Shown: positions 23,303 through 31,934 of the stretch, piece by piece
Position numbering within the stretch: position 1 is the stretch's first letter
Layout of the letters: the number at the start of each line of letters is the position of its first letter
Virus record (IMG/VR): IMGVR_UViG_3300002231_000335
Span: 12,770 to 44,933 of that record
Direction: 5' to 3' (one strand)
Length of the DNA: 32,164 nt
From: a virus
Position numbers and translations under genes: made by a program
Notes under the pieces: model-generated
Told to the model about the DNA's origin: nothing
The model's input: the letters and a program-made list of their open reading frames with translations, nothing else
The model's database searches: none

Positions 23303-23500
23303 ATGAAAAACGAAAACTTCATGGGTTGCGATGTTCCTTTTTCCGGCAACTTCGTTCTTGACCGTTACCGGCTTGAGGCACGAATCAGGGTGCTAGGTGA
23401 GCGCAAGGAATCGCACGGGCTATCAGAGAAGGGCGCTGAGATTCTTTCCTACTGCGAAATGCACTTGCAGGACATAAAAGATATTTACTACCGCGATTGA
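23303..23500 (+). CDS. Small early protein, 65 residues
   Basis: It reads KNENFMGCDVPFSGNFVLDR, then YRLEARIRVLGERKESHGLS, EKGAEILSYCEMHLQDIKDI. It is soluble and mixed alpha/beta, family unknown. AGGAGG lies two bases before the ATG, unusually close for a Shine-Dalgarno, and the promoter geometry suggests the message may begin at the ATG. It lies first after the origin region. Confidence 0.6.
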   Translation: MKNENFMGCDVPFSGNFVLDRYRLEARIRVLGERKESHGLSEKGAEILSYCEMHLQDIKDIYYRD

Positions 23501-23502
23501 GC

Positions 23503-23530
23503 TTGACTCTCCCCCAGTATTGAATAATCT
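23503..23530 (+). promoter_or_regulatory. Promoter with operator over -10 (gene at 23578)
   Basis: TTGACT (23503-23508), 16 bp, TAATCT (23525-23530). The motif TTGAATAATCTTCTA at 23520-23534 overlaps the -10. The leader is about 40 bases with AAAAGGACC before the ATG. Confidence 0.65.
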
Positions 23531-23577
23531 TCTAAGCACCGGGGCAGAACAGCCCCCCAAAAAAAGGACCACTGATA

Positions 23578-24756
23578 ATGATTAACACTCTCCACACCGT
23601 AAACACCTGGCATCTTTCTTCAATCATCGACCGCGTTGAAAAGCTCAACAAGAAGGGCCGCAAGCTAGGCGTTGAACAACTTGTTGAGATCGTTTGCGGC
23701 GCTCGCAAGATTGAACGCAACGACGAAGGCAAGATCACCGGGGATACAACGGAGATCACTTTCATCGGTTCCGCTCCCAAGTGCAACGGCTTTGAGATGC
23801 TAGCCACGATCCGTCACTTGCCCGGCGGCGATATGATTCACCAGTCAAACGGCAAGCTCGACTTTTCCGAGTATGTCAACAAGGGCAGCTTTTGCGACCA
23901 TTGCAACACGAAGCGCAACCGCAATGAGACTTTCATCCTCTCAACTCCCGAAGGCGACACGATCAGGGTCGGCCGCAATTGCCTTGCCGACTTTATCCGC
24001 TCGGATGACGCGGCGATCTTCGTTCTTTACAGCACCGCGCTTGATACTCTCGTAAAGTTTTTTGAGGACGACGATTATTGCGGCGGCGGTTACGGCGGCC
24101 GGGCAATGTATGCGGCGGATCACTTCTTGGCGGTTGCGGTTCGCTCTATCCGCAAGCACGGTTTCAAGAAGGCCAACCATGAGGACTCAACACGCTCTGA
24201 GGTTTGCGGCTGGTATATTCTTTCCGGCGGTAGCAACAAGACCCCTAACGAAAAGGCATGGTTTGAGGCTCACGCTCCCACCGACAAGGATCACGAAGAT
24301 GCAGCCGCGATCATCGCATGGGGCAAGGCTCTTGAGGCTTCAAACGACTTCTTGAACAATGTGAAGGTTGCCCTAGCTTGCCCCGCTGTTGAGCGTACTG
24401 AGGGGATCCTATGCGCCGCTGCTATGGTTTGGCTCAAGGGGCAGGGGGAGCTTGAGAGCAAGAAGGCAAAGCGCCTATCAGAGCACTTCGGCGAGGTTGG
24501 CACCCGTTATGACTTTGAGGGTCTTGAGGTTGTGAGAACCTACACCATTGAAGGAACCTACGGCGATAAAAACATTGTAACCATGCGGGATAGCGACGGC
24601 CGTTGCATTGTGTGGAAGGGAACAAGCCCCTTTGCACTCGGCTTGGAGACCGGCGACATAGTAAGCGGCAAGGGAACCGTGAAAGAGCACGGTGAGTGGA
24701 AGGACTTCAAGCAAACCGACCTAACGCGCTGCAAGTTCGCTAAGGTTGCCGCCTAA
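23578..24756 (+). CDS. Conserved Cys-rich early protein, function unknown
   Basis: The 392-residue protein is the largest intact gene of the right arm. A central zinc-finger-like element reads SFCDHCNTKRNRNETFILST then IRVGRNCLADFIRSDDA (residues about 102-144), giving CxxC ... C. I recall this CxxC-NxxR-xR-xxTF ... VGxxCLxDF pattern in large phage and plasmid proteins without a known function. The N-terminal part has ITFIGSAPKCNGFEMLATI. The C-terminal 80 residues (EVVRTYTIEGTYGDKNIVTM, GDIVSGKGTVKEHGEWKDF) look like an OB-fold, so nucleic-acid binding is likely. It follows an origin-proximal promoter. Confidence 0.68.
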   Translation: MINTLHTVNTWHLSSIIDRVEKLNKKGRKLGVEQLVEIVCGARKIERNDEGKITGDTTEITFIGSAPKCNGFEMLATIRHLPGGDMIHQSNGKLDFSEYVNKGSFCDHCNTKRNRNETFILSTPEGDTIRVGRNCLADFIRSDDAAIFVLYSTALDTLVKFFEDDDYCGGGYGGRAMYAADHFLAVAVRSIRKHGFKKANHEDSTRSEVCGWYILSGGSNKTPNEKAWFEAHAPTDKDHEDAAAIIAWGKALEASNDFLNNVKVALACPAVERTEGILCAAAMVWLKGQGELESKKAKRLSEHFGEVGTRYDFEGLEVVRTYTIEGTYGDKNIVTMRDSDGRCIVWKGTSPFALGLETGDIVSGKGTVKEHGEWKDFKQTDLTRCKFAKVAA

Positions 24757-24802
24757 CGGCCGAACGGGTCCCACGGCGGGCCCTAACTCGCCCCACCTTG
24801 GA

Positions 24803-24829
24803 AGCCTCTGAGAACACCCCTCAGGGGCT
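24803..24829 (+). terminator. Terminator after the Cys-rich gene
   Basis: AGCCTCTGAG / CTCAGGGGCT is a 10-bp stem with one G-T pair and a seven-base loop, followed by TTGCTTT. It separates this gene from the next HTH operon. Confidence 0.75.
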
Positions 24830-24863
24830 TTGCTTTGCGTGTTGAATATCTTTCATTGAACCT

Positions 24864-24891
24864 TTTTTTACGTTGAAGATTCTGCTACGGT
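24864..24891 (+). promoter_or_regulatory. Promoter of HTH gene at 24898 with half operator
   Basis: The -10 TACGGT (24886-24891) lies seven bases before the ATG. The half palindrome TTGAAGATTCTGC fills the spacer, as in the other promoters. The -35 is only a T run and is weak. A further half site, TTGAATATCTTTCA, is at 24842-24855. This suggests autoregulation. Confidence 0.5.
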
Positions 24892-24897
24892 CGCCGG

Positions 24898-25218
24898 ATG
24901 GCAAATTCCAATCACCCCGAAGTGCCAGCGATCAAATTGCTTGATCAATGGCTCGAAAAAAAAAGAATGAGCGCGCCTCGATTCGCAAAGCTAATCCAGC
25001 GAGAACCGCAAATGGTCCATGCTTGGCGATACCGAAGGGCGCACCCTAAAACGTTGGACGTGTTAGCGATTGCTGAGATCACAGGGATCAGCGCCGAGAA
25101 GTGGTTGAGCGCTACCGAAAAGCGACGGCTAAGAAAGATCAAATTAGACTTCCACAACGAAGCAAAAGTGCAAGAGCAAGAGCAAGAAGCACGGGAAAGC
25201 AAAAGAGCAAACGCATGA
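24898..25218 (+). CDS. HTH transcriptional regulator (leaderless candidate)
   Basis: The 106-residue protein has a helix-turn-helix at residues 10-60 (IKLLDQWLEKKRMSAPRFAK, LIQREPQMVHAWRYRRAHPK, TLDVLAIAEITGISAEKW). The layout resembles phage Cro/CI-like proteins with a helical, charged C-terminal tail (EEAKVQ-type repeats of Gln and Glu). No ribosome-binding site is seen, and the ATG is at the predicted +1. The promoter carries the recurrent TTGAA half sites, so this is a good candidate for the protein that reads them. It overlaps the DUF1353 gene by 4 bp. Confidence 0.75.
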   Translation: MANSNHPEVPAIKLLDQWLEKKRMSAPRFAKLIQREPQMVHAWRYRRAHPKTLDVLAIAEITGISAEKWLSATEKRRLRKIKLDFHNEAKVQEQEQEARESKRANA

Positions 25219-25592
25219 AGATTGAATACCGCAGGATCTACAAGTACGAATTGACCCGATCTTGTAAAGAACTAACACTTTGTCAACCTACCTACGACAC
25301 GAAGATCGGTCGGTGGATCACTTTGCGCCGTGGCGGCATGATTGAGATCGGTGAGCGTTACTCATGGGATGGTCCGAGCGGCCCGGCAAGGGACACGAAA
25401 AACTTCATGAGGGCTTCGTTAGTTCATGACGCGCTCTATCAGTTGATCCAAGAAGGTAAGTTGCCGCGAAACTATCGTAAGGCAGCAGATCAGACCCTGC
25501 GAAAACTGGCCAGAGAAGACGGCATGAGCGCTTTCCGAGCTTGGTACACATATCGGGCCGTTCGGTGGTTTGGGGGCTCTCATGCCCGGTAA
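25215..25592 (+). CDS. DUF1353 family protein
   Basis: From the ATG overlapping the previous stop the protein has 125 residues. The family pattern is clear: RGGMIEIGERYSWDGPSGPA, RDTKNFMRASLVHDALYQLI, then YRKAADQTLRKLAREDGMSAF and YRAVRWFGG. DUF1353 proteins are frequent in phages. The conserved HDALYQ and AD residues suggest an enzyme or metal site, but the function is not established. Confidence 0.82.
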   Translation: MKIEYRRIYKYELTRSCKELTLCQPTYDTKIGRWITLRRGGMIEIGERYSWDGPSGPARDTKNFMRASLVHDALYQLIQEGKLPRNYRKAADQTLRKLAREDGMSAFRAWYTYRAVRWFGGSHAR

Positions 25593-26091
25593 GCGCAACC
25601 CCTACGGGTACAACAAGGGAAGCTCACCGACCGTTGTTGAGACTCCCTCGGAACTGTTAGAGGCTTGTGAGGCTCGCTTCGGTGAGTTTGCTTGGGACTT
25701 GGCAGCGTTTGAGGACAACAAGAAAGCGCCGCGTTGCATCACTCCCGAACAGGATTCACTTGCTACTGAGTGGCCCCTTGATGTGCTTTGCTGGCTCAAC
25801 CCGCCTTACGACGTGATCAACCCATGGGTCCGCAAGTGCGCCAAGATGGTCGAAGCATACGGCAACCGCTTTGAGTGCTTGATTCTTATCCCGGCGCGGA
25901 TCGGATCGAATTGGTATCGCGATCACTGCTTCGGAAAGTGTGAGACCGTACCCTTGAACGTGCGCCCTCAATTCGTGGGATACGATAGCGGGGCCGGAGT
26001 CGATCACATGGTGCTTCGTTACGGCGGCGCTAACAACTCACTCACGATGCTTGAGCCGTGGGACTACGAGGCAACATGGGCAAGACTCTAA
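25582..26091 (+). CDS. Phage N6-adenine DNA methyltransferase (Dam type)
   Basis: From the ATG at 25582 the protein has 169 residues. The catalytic motif IV NPPY is at residues 73-76 (VLCWLNPPYDVINPWVRK). The upstream WDLAAFEDNKKAPRCIT, then QDSLATEW, match the phage Dam family, in which the order is substrate-type front, NPPY, then a LLPART-like strand (LILIPARIGSNWYRD). It transfers a methyl group to adenine, in many relatives within GATC. The window is very rich in GATC, which fits such a specificity but does not prove it. Overlaps its neighbours on both sides. Confidence 0.85.
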   Translation: MPGKRNPYGYNKGSSPTVVETPSELLEACEARFGEFAWDLAAFEDNKKAPRCITPEQDSLATEWPLDVLCWLNPPYDVINPWVRKCAKMVEAYGNRFECLILIPARIGSNWYRDHCFGKCETVPLNVRPQFVGYDSGAGVDHMVLRYGGANNSLTMLEPWDYEATWARL

Positions 26092-26216
26092 GCGTTTACG
26101 ACGAAAACAGATTGCTCAAAAAGAAAAACGCGGAGTACCGCAAAACGATTGAACGCCTTGAAAAAAAGGTCAAACAACTAGAAGAGAAAAACAAGCAAAT
26201 AGGCTTGTGGACTTGA
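26076..26216 (+). CDS. Short coiled-coil protein, 46 residues
   Basis: It starts inside the methyltransferase end (ATG at 26076) and reads GKTLSVYDENRLLKKKNAEY, RKTIERLEKKVKQLEEKNKQ, IGLWT. This is a strongly charged Lys/Glu helix with heptad-like Leu spacing. Family unknown; overlapping position and clean frame support a real small gene. Confidence 0.5.
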   Translation: MGKTLSVYDENRLLKKKNAEYRKTIERLEKKVKQLEEKNKQIGLWT

Positions 26217-26230
26217 ACGGAGAACCACCA

Positions 26231-26413
26231 ATGAAAGAATTATTTTATGTTTTCGTTACCGATCAGGAAACTGGTCGTGAGCAACTTGTTAGCAGTGAGC
26301 CGGTCAACCAAGGCGATGCGTTCAAGCTACTCACCGATCTTGAGCACCCGCTTTGGAGAATTGAGCAACTAGTTCCGGCAAATGATGTTGAGCGTTTGAA
26401 GGGGAAGCTATGA
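26231..26413 (+). CDS. Hypothetical protein, 60 residues
   Basis: From the ATG at 26231 (GGAGAACCACCA upstream) the protein reads KELFYVFVTDQETGREQLVS, then PVNQGDAFKLLTDLEHPLWR and EQLVPANDVERLKGKL. Small alpha/beta protein, family unknown. It overlaps the next gene by ATGA. Confidence 0.55.
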   Translation: MKELFYVFVTDQETGREQLVSSEPVNQGDAFKLLTDLEHPLWRIEQLVPANDVERLKGKL

Positions 26414-26658
26414 CGGTTTACGGCGGAAGCATTTCAAGCATTTCAATCGGGGGGCGCGAGTTCCCTGTTAACGGTTCACACGTTGTGAGTGAATCGTTAG
26501 TGCAACGGGTCACGGATTACACCGGGCCCGGTTGGCTCGCTCACTTCAAAGAGAAGCACCTTGAGCGCTTCTCACACGTCTATCACGGAACCCTGACGGT
26601 CGATGTTGGATCGGAAGCATGGGAAGAGATTGTGAAGGCGTGTTGCTATGGCCGATGA
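26410..26658 (+). CDS. Hypothetical protein, 82 residues
   Basis: It reads TVYGGSISSISIGGREFPVN, GSHVVSESLVQRVTDYTGPG, then WLAHFKEKHLERFSHVYHGT. A beta-rich front is followed by a helix. Family unknown. It overlaps the zinc-ribbon gene by 11 bp. Confidence 0.55.
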   Translation: MTVYGGSISSISIGGREFPVNGSHVVSESLVQRVTDYTGPGWLAHFKEKHLERFSHVYHGTLTVDVGSEAWEEIVKACCYGR

Positions 26659-26905
26659 TATCTTGCACGGCGCGCCGATCCGGCGGGCTTACAACTTCCC
26701 GAAGCGGCCCCCCTCTCTGCTTGAGTGTTTGGGGCTGCTTGTTGAGAACGAAAAAAAGCGCATGGCGGTTGATGTTCTCTATGCCTACGAATACCGCTGC
26801 AACGATTGCGGTCGGCGCTTCGTGCATGAAGTTTGGAATCATCAAACGCTAACAATCCAAGAAGCAAACGAACGCTTCAAACCAAAGTGCGAGTGTAGAC
26901 GATGA
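26648..26905 (+). CDS. Small zinc-ribbon protein
   Basis: The 85-residue protein ends with YRCNDCGRRFVHEVWNHQ, then ERFKPKCECRR. The CxxC and CxC pairs, about 30 residues apart, are likely to bind one zinc ion. The front half (PIRRAYNFPKRPPSLLECLG) has no known domain. Possible nucleic-acid or protein binding. Confidence 0.55.
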   Translation: MADDILHGAPIRRAYNFPKRPPSLLECLGLLVENEKKRMAVDVLYAYEYRCNDCGRRFVHEVWNHQTLTIQEANERFKPKCECRR

Positions 26906-26927
26906 AAGGTAGAACGGGAGGTTTCTG

Positions 26928-27083
26928 GTGGGTTTGAAAAAAGAAGTGTTCAACTTCATAGCTGGCGCGGCCATAGCGGCAACCGTTGCTCACCTGTTAG
27001 ACGGTGATGAGTTTTTTTGGGCCGGTATGGCGGTGCTCTACCGGGCGACCGTTATAGGCATTCAAAGGATGATGAGATCATGA
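26928..27083 (+). CDS. Small membrane-associated protein, 51 residues
   Basis: A GTG start at 26928 follows a good GGGAGG with six-base spacing. The frame reads (M)GLKKEVFNFIAGAAIAATVA, HLLDGDEFFWAGMAVLYRAT, VIGIQRMMRS. Two moderately hydrophobic stretches are present. It ends with ATGA overlap to the helicase start, which supports coding. Confidence 0.5.
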   Translation: MGLKKEVFNFIAGAAIAATVAHLLDGDEFFWAGMAVLYRATVIGIQRMMRS

Positions 27084-28679
27084 GTAAATTGAGAGCGTAC
27101 CAACAAGGGGCGTTGCGTGAGACGTTTCGGGCTTGGAAAGAAGCGGGCGAACCGGGCACGAATAGCAATGAGCTTGAGGGGGACTTGAGCGCGGTTTGCT
27201 TAGTGTCCCCAACTGGTAGCGGCAAAACTCGCATGGGCTCCGAGATCGTCAAGAGGGCGGTTGCAAAGGGTAAGCGCGTTCTGTGGATTGCTCACCGCAA
27301 GGAGTTGATCTCACAAGCCGCTGAGACCTTGAGCTTTGCGATAGGCCAGGAAGCGGCGACCGATCTTCGTGTGATGTTCTCGCCTGTTCTTGTTGCGTCG
27401 ATTCAAACGCTCTTGGCTTGCGCCGATAGGCCGAAGGTCGATCTATTGGTTGTTGATGAGTGTCACCATATCGTTGCGGACGAGTGGAAACGGATCACCG
27501 ATCACTACAGCTACGCTAGGATCTTGGGGCTCACTGCAACCCCAACAAGGCAAGACGAAGTGCCTTTAGGTGTGACGTTCGGGTCCATGGTGAACGCGGT
27601 CCACTACTCCCAGCTTTTGCGGGAAGGTCACCTAGTGGATTGCACCGTCTTTTCTCCCCCGGCGAAGTTGGAAAAGGGGATCGCTCTTGAGCCGTTAGTG
27701 GCTTATGAGCGGCACGCCAAAGGCAAAAAGGGATTCGTCTATGTGAGGACCAAAGCAGAAGCCGAAGAGCTTGCGGAGACTTTCACGGCGGCCGGGTATC
27801 CAGCCGCAGCGATCACCGATAGCACCGCGAAGAAAAAGCGGGCGGCCATGATCAAGGAACTCAACGATCCGGGCGGTGAGTTGTTGATCCTTGTGAACGT
27901 CTACACGCTCACCGAGGGCGTTGACATTCCTTGCGCTAAATTCGTCATGATGGCGCGGAATTGCGGTCACGTTTCGTATGTACTTGCAGATCGTAGGGCG
28001 CGCCCTTCGGCCCTTCCCTGGCAAGGGCAGAGCAATTGTGATTGATTTGGTAGGGGCGATGCGTGAGCATGGTTTCCCAACTGAAGATCGCCATTGGGAT
28101 CTGTTGAGCGGCAAGCCAGCAAAGGGAGAGGTTGCGCGCTATGGCGTGGAATGTCCCGATTGCATGGCCTACTTCATGAGGGCTTCAAAGTGTCCGAATT
28201 GCGGCCATGATTTTACCGTGCCGGATCCCGATGCGGAGCCCGATGATCAGCGCGTTTACAACGTGCAACTTCAGTGCGTAACAACGGCGGCCGAACGACG
28301 AAGAACGGAGACAAGCCCGAAGGCAAAGCGGCATGAATGGATCAAGCTGCAACAAGTTTGCGAGGCCAAAGGATGGTCGCTCTCATGGGCTCTCAAGAAG
28401 TACCGAACGAAGTACAGTGAGGATCCCGATCCTGAGTTGCTTGATGCGTTCGCGAAGATCGCTGAGTTGAAATTGTTAGTGGATAACGCGGTGAAGAATG
28501 GCCAGCACGGATACTACGTTCAGAAGCAATACAAGGATGCATTTGGAGAAAAGCCAAACTTTTCGTTAGTGGATTGTGAGAAGCTGAAAGAGGCAACAGT
28601 GAAGCGCATGAAAGAGAAAGGCGGCGGCAAGTTGACGCGCAAAGATCGCGCCGTGTACTTGTCAATCTTCGGCGCTTAA
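27080..28679 (+). CDS. SF2 DNA helicase (one frameshift)
   Basis: From the ATG at 27080 the motifs of superfamily 2 helicases follow in order: I SPTGSGKT, Ia WIAHRKEL, II DECHH, III TATPTR, IV FVYVRTKAEAEEL. Motifs V and VI follow as TEGVDIP and, after a shift, QIVGRALRP. One extra T near 27976 (TTTCGTATG) moves the frame; removing it gives NCGHVSMYLQIVGRALRPFP. After the core there is a zinc ribbon (CPDCMAYFMRASKCPNC) and a helical C-terminal part. The repaired product is about 532 residues. It probably remodels DNA in replication or recombination. Confidence 0.88.
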
Positions 28680-28722
28680 AGCTTGTGGTTTTTATCGCCT
28701 GGGGGTAATGTGGTTTTTCTCC

Positions 28723-29121
28723 ATGGCGAACGAAGAAACAGTTATTCAGCAAGACATTCGTTTGGACGTTCAAAAGGCGTTTGCCGGTGTTCGTCTTTTC
28801 CGAAATGAATGCGGAACTGCAATCGTAAAAGACAATGAGGGATCGAAGCCGCGCTACGTTAGATACGGACTATCAGTTGGATCGCCCGACTTGGTAGGCT
28901 GGCGCACTATCACAATCACCTCACAAATGGTTGGCAAAAAGATTGCTCAATTCGTAGGGTGCGAAGTGAAGACCGAAGAAGGCTACCGGAAGAACGGCAA
29001 GCATGAGAAGCGGCAACAGAAATGGATCGATCTCATCAATCAAATGGGGGGCCTCGCATTCAAGGCACGCTCACCAGAAGAGGCGATCCAAAAACTAAAC
29101 CCCGATCAGGTTGGAGTCTGA
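28723..29121 (+). CDS. VRR-NUC domain nuclease
   Basis: The 132-residue protein fits the stand-alone VRR-NUC family of PD-(D/E)XK nucleases. Visible elements are VQKAFAGVRLFRNECGTA, YGLSVGSPDLVGW, then FVGCEVKTEEGYRKNGKHEK and RQQKWIDLINQMGGLAFKA. Catalytic residues would be the E in RNECG, the D in GSPDLVG and the EVK. Such phage enzymes are predicted structure-specific nucleases or junction resolvases. A start five codons earlier (28708, after GGGGGTA) is equally possible. The gene sits between helicase and primase. Confidence 0.82.
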   Translation: MANEETVIQQDIRLDVQKAFAGVRLFRNECGTAIVKDNEGSKPRYVRYGLSVGSPDLVGWRTITITSQMVGKKIAQFVGCEVKTEEGYRKNGKHEKRQQKWIDLINQMGGLAFKARSPEEAIQKLNPDQVGV

Positions 29122-29173
29122 TCAGGGTTTAGAAAAGGACGACTCAGAAGAACCACCAACAGAGTCACGAGGC

Positions 29174-30297
29174 ATGAATAATAGCGAAAGACAGAACAGA
29201 GTCAACTTGATCATTGATACTCTCAACTCACTAACGGTTGAAGAGTTTTTGAAAGTTGCGCAAGTAGACGGGCTACGAACAAGCGGCGGCAAGTGGCGCG
29301 GCAAGTGCCCGATCCACGGTGGCGATTCTAAGGCGTTCACCGTCTACCAGAAGAGCGCCGGGATCTTCTACAATTGCCCTTCAAGTTGTGGGAGCGGCAA
29401 CACGATCAAACTGATCGCAAAGCTCAACAATCTTGAGACGAAGGGCCGCGACTTTATCAGCGTGATCAACTTGGCAGCGCAACGCATGGGGCTCCCTGGA
29501 CTTGAGGGCGGTGAGCTTACGGCGCAACAACTGGCACTGATTGAAGAGCGCAAGAAGCGGTCGGCAATCGTGAAGGCCCAGAAGGAAAAAGAAGAGCTTG
29601 AGCAAGCGGTGAAAACTCACCGGGTGTTGATGCATCTCTTCATGAGCTTACAGGTGAGTGATAAGGTTGTTAGTTACTTACAAGGGCGGCAACTGGTAGC
29701 GGATGCGGCCGATGCAAAGGTTCTCGGCGTTCGCTCTTGGGACTCTCGATGTGTTAGCGATCTGTTAGCTCACTTTGACCGTGAGACATTGGGGCAAGTG
29801 CTAGGCCCTGCCGACAAGCTAGAAGAGCAGATCGGAAAGCGCCCCCTGTTGCTCTTCACTTTCGTTGCGAATCAATGCACCGGTTTCCAGGCTCGAAGCA
29901 TTGACGACGATTGCGAAAAGCGATGGCGGTACATGAGCCGGGGAAAAACCGCTTGCGGTTTCTTCGGTGGTGAACAGTTAGCGGAACCGGGCCCGGTTGT
30001 GATAGTCGAGGGGATGACCGACACGATCATAGGGCGGCGCTATCCTGAGTTTGGCGCTGAGTTTTTCGATGGTGAGATCCCGACCGTGATAGGCAAGCCG
30101 GGGCGGGAAAGATTAGCAAGCAACTAGCTCAAGCTCTCAAGGGGCGGCATGTTGCTTTGGTTTTCGACGGCGACAAGGCGGGCATTGAAGGTGCTAGGCA
30201 GTCGGCGTGCGTCGTTCGTGAGTTTGCGGCTTCGGTGCAGTACGCAAACACGGACGGCGATCTATGTGATGAGATTGTGGGTGCTCTTAATGGTTGA
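29174..30297 (+). CDS. DNA primase with CHC2 zinc finger and TOPRIM (one frameshift)
   Basis: The start at 29174 gives NNSERQNRVNLIIDTLNSLT. The zinc finger is WRGKCPIHGGDSKAFTVYQ, then IFYNCPSSCGSGNTIKLIAK (C, H, C, C). A helical linker follows, then the TOPRIM fold with the Glu motif VVIVEGMTDTIIGRR. The frame breaks at the GGGG run near 30104. With one G added it reads GKPGAGKISKQLAQALKG, HVALVFDGDKAGIEGARQSA, which has the TOPRIM DxD pair, and ends at 30297. The protein would be about 374 residues and synthesises RNA primers. It overlaps the SF3 helicase gene by 8 bp, so primase and helicase are translated together. Confidence 0.87.
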
Positions 30298-31717
30298 TTC
30301 AAAAGTTCTGAGCTTCGGCAAGAAGCTAAAAGGGGAAGGCAAAGGACGCTAAACTAGGCACCCCGCCACACACTGAAGATGAGCAAGGCAAGTACGTTGC
30401 TCGATGGTTGAAAGGGAGCCACCTACAGATCAGGGAGTGGGGGAAGTGGCTGCACTGGAACGAAGTATGCTGGGAGCTGGACCATTGTGAGATCGAAGCA
30501 CGCAAAGCGACTCAAGAAGCGTTAGCAGAGTGTTATGAGTTAACACTTAACAGCACGATTGATCCGAAGTCGGTTGAGTACAAGTTGAACGACTATCGCC
30601 GGGTTGGTTCCGGCAAGTTGAGAGCATCGTTAGAGCTTAGCTGAGTTGCAACTGAATGAGACTCACGAAGCGTTAGGGACCCACACCGATACTCCTACCA
30701 GTGAAGAACGGGACGCTTGAGCTGCGCTCGGGTCTGCTTCGGCAATCAATGCCCGGCGATCTCATGCTTAACTCATCACCCGTTACCTATGACACAGAAG
30801 CAAAGTGCTCTCTTTGGGATGCGTTCTTGGCAGCCGTCCTACCCGACGAACAGGTCAGAAAGTTTTTCCAAACGATGGTCGGTTACTGTCTTACCGGCGA
30901 CGTTGGAGCACAGAAATTTTTCTATCTTTACGGCGAGGGAGCGAACGGCAAGAGCACGGCCATGGATGTGATCCAAGCCCTGTTAGGAAAGTATTATACC
31001 AACGGCTCACCATCGCTGATCGTTCAAGGTAAAGACGAGCACGCAACGGCAACCGCCGACCTTCATGGTAAGCGCGTTGCGGCGTTCTCTGAAGTAGCAG
31101 AAGGCGCGAAGTTGAATGAGGTTTCTATCAAGCAGCTAACGGGTGGTGAGACGATATCAGCGCGAAGAATGCGCGAAGACTTTTGGGAGTTCTCACCAAC
31201 TCATAAGGTGATCATTTCGGGCAATCACAAGCTCTCTGTGAGCGGTAGCGATAACGCAATTTGGAGACGGCCCGTGCTGATAAAGTTCCCGGTTCAGATC
31301 CCGAAAGAGCGGCGCGATCCTCACCTCACGGCGAAGCTCAAAAAGGAACTTCCTGGCATTCTCAATTGGGCTCTTGAGGGCTCGATGCGTTACTATAACG
31401 AAGGGCTCAAGGTGCCGAAGGTGTTGCAGTCCGAGACCGACAAGTACCGCGATGAATCAGACTGGTGTCAGGCGGTGATAGATGAGGAGTTTGTTATTGA
31501 CGAGGAAGCCGACACTGATCGCGCTTTGGTCATGGGCAAGTTCAAGGCGTTCTTTGAGCGCAACAGTGAGAAGCCCAAGAGCGCCATGGCAGTCTATGCG
31601 GCGCTTGAGCGCAAACACTTCCACACGATTAAAAAGAAAGGGCGGCGCTATATCAGGGGGCTCACTTTGAAGAGTTCAATGGCCGCAGCAGAAGAGGAGT
31701 TTCTAAATGATTACTGA
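30290..31717 (+). CDS. SF3 replicative helicase, D5/P4-type (frameshifted)
   Basis: The gene starts at the ATG overlapping the primase stop. Extra bases near 30340 (AAA), 30641 and 30690 break the frame. The parts join as GKKLKGEGKDAKLGTPPHTE, WLKGSHLQIREWGKWLHWNE, ELAELQLNETHEALG and ILLPVKNGTLELRSGLLRQ, the last being the family's D5_N-type region. The helicase core is intact: Walker A LYGEGANGKST near 30932, Walker B-like VAAFSEV, and the SF3 motif C region HKVIISGNHKL. The C-terminal winged part follows to 31717. It would unwind the origin as a hexamer. Iterons at 22.9 kb are a plausible target of it or an unknown initiator. Confidence 0.85.
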
Positions 31718-31934
31718 GACGATTGTTAGTTACGAACAGGAATTGAGACAACGGCTAGGCATTGAGATCCCAGAAGGAGATCGGCGCATCAAGTGGAGCG
31801 CTCAAGACTCTGTAAACGTGATGACATTGCGCAAAAGAGGACTGCCGATCCGAACGATTGCGGACGTGCTTAGGTGCTCGACTCGCATGGTTCAGGACGT
31901 GCTAAAGGGCAAGGCGTTAGATCTGGATCGTTGA
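31707..31934 (+). CDS. Small HTH protein
   Basis: The 75-residue protein overlaps the SF3 helicase by 11 bp. It has a C-terminal helix-turn-helix (VNVMTLRKRGLPIRTIADVL, RCSTRMVQDVLKGKA) of the type seen in resolvase and sigma-factor C-terminal domains. The front reads YEQELRQRLGIEIPEGDRRIK. It could bind DNA as a small regulator. It stops directly before another copy of the recurrent palindrome. Confidence 0.65.
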   Translation: MITETIVSYEQELRQRLGIEIPEGDRRIKWSAQDSVNVMTLRKRGLPIRTIADVLRCSTRMVQDVLKGKALDLDR

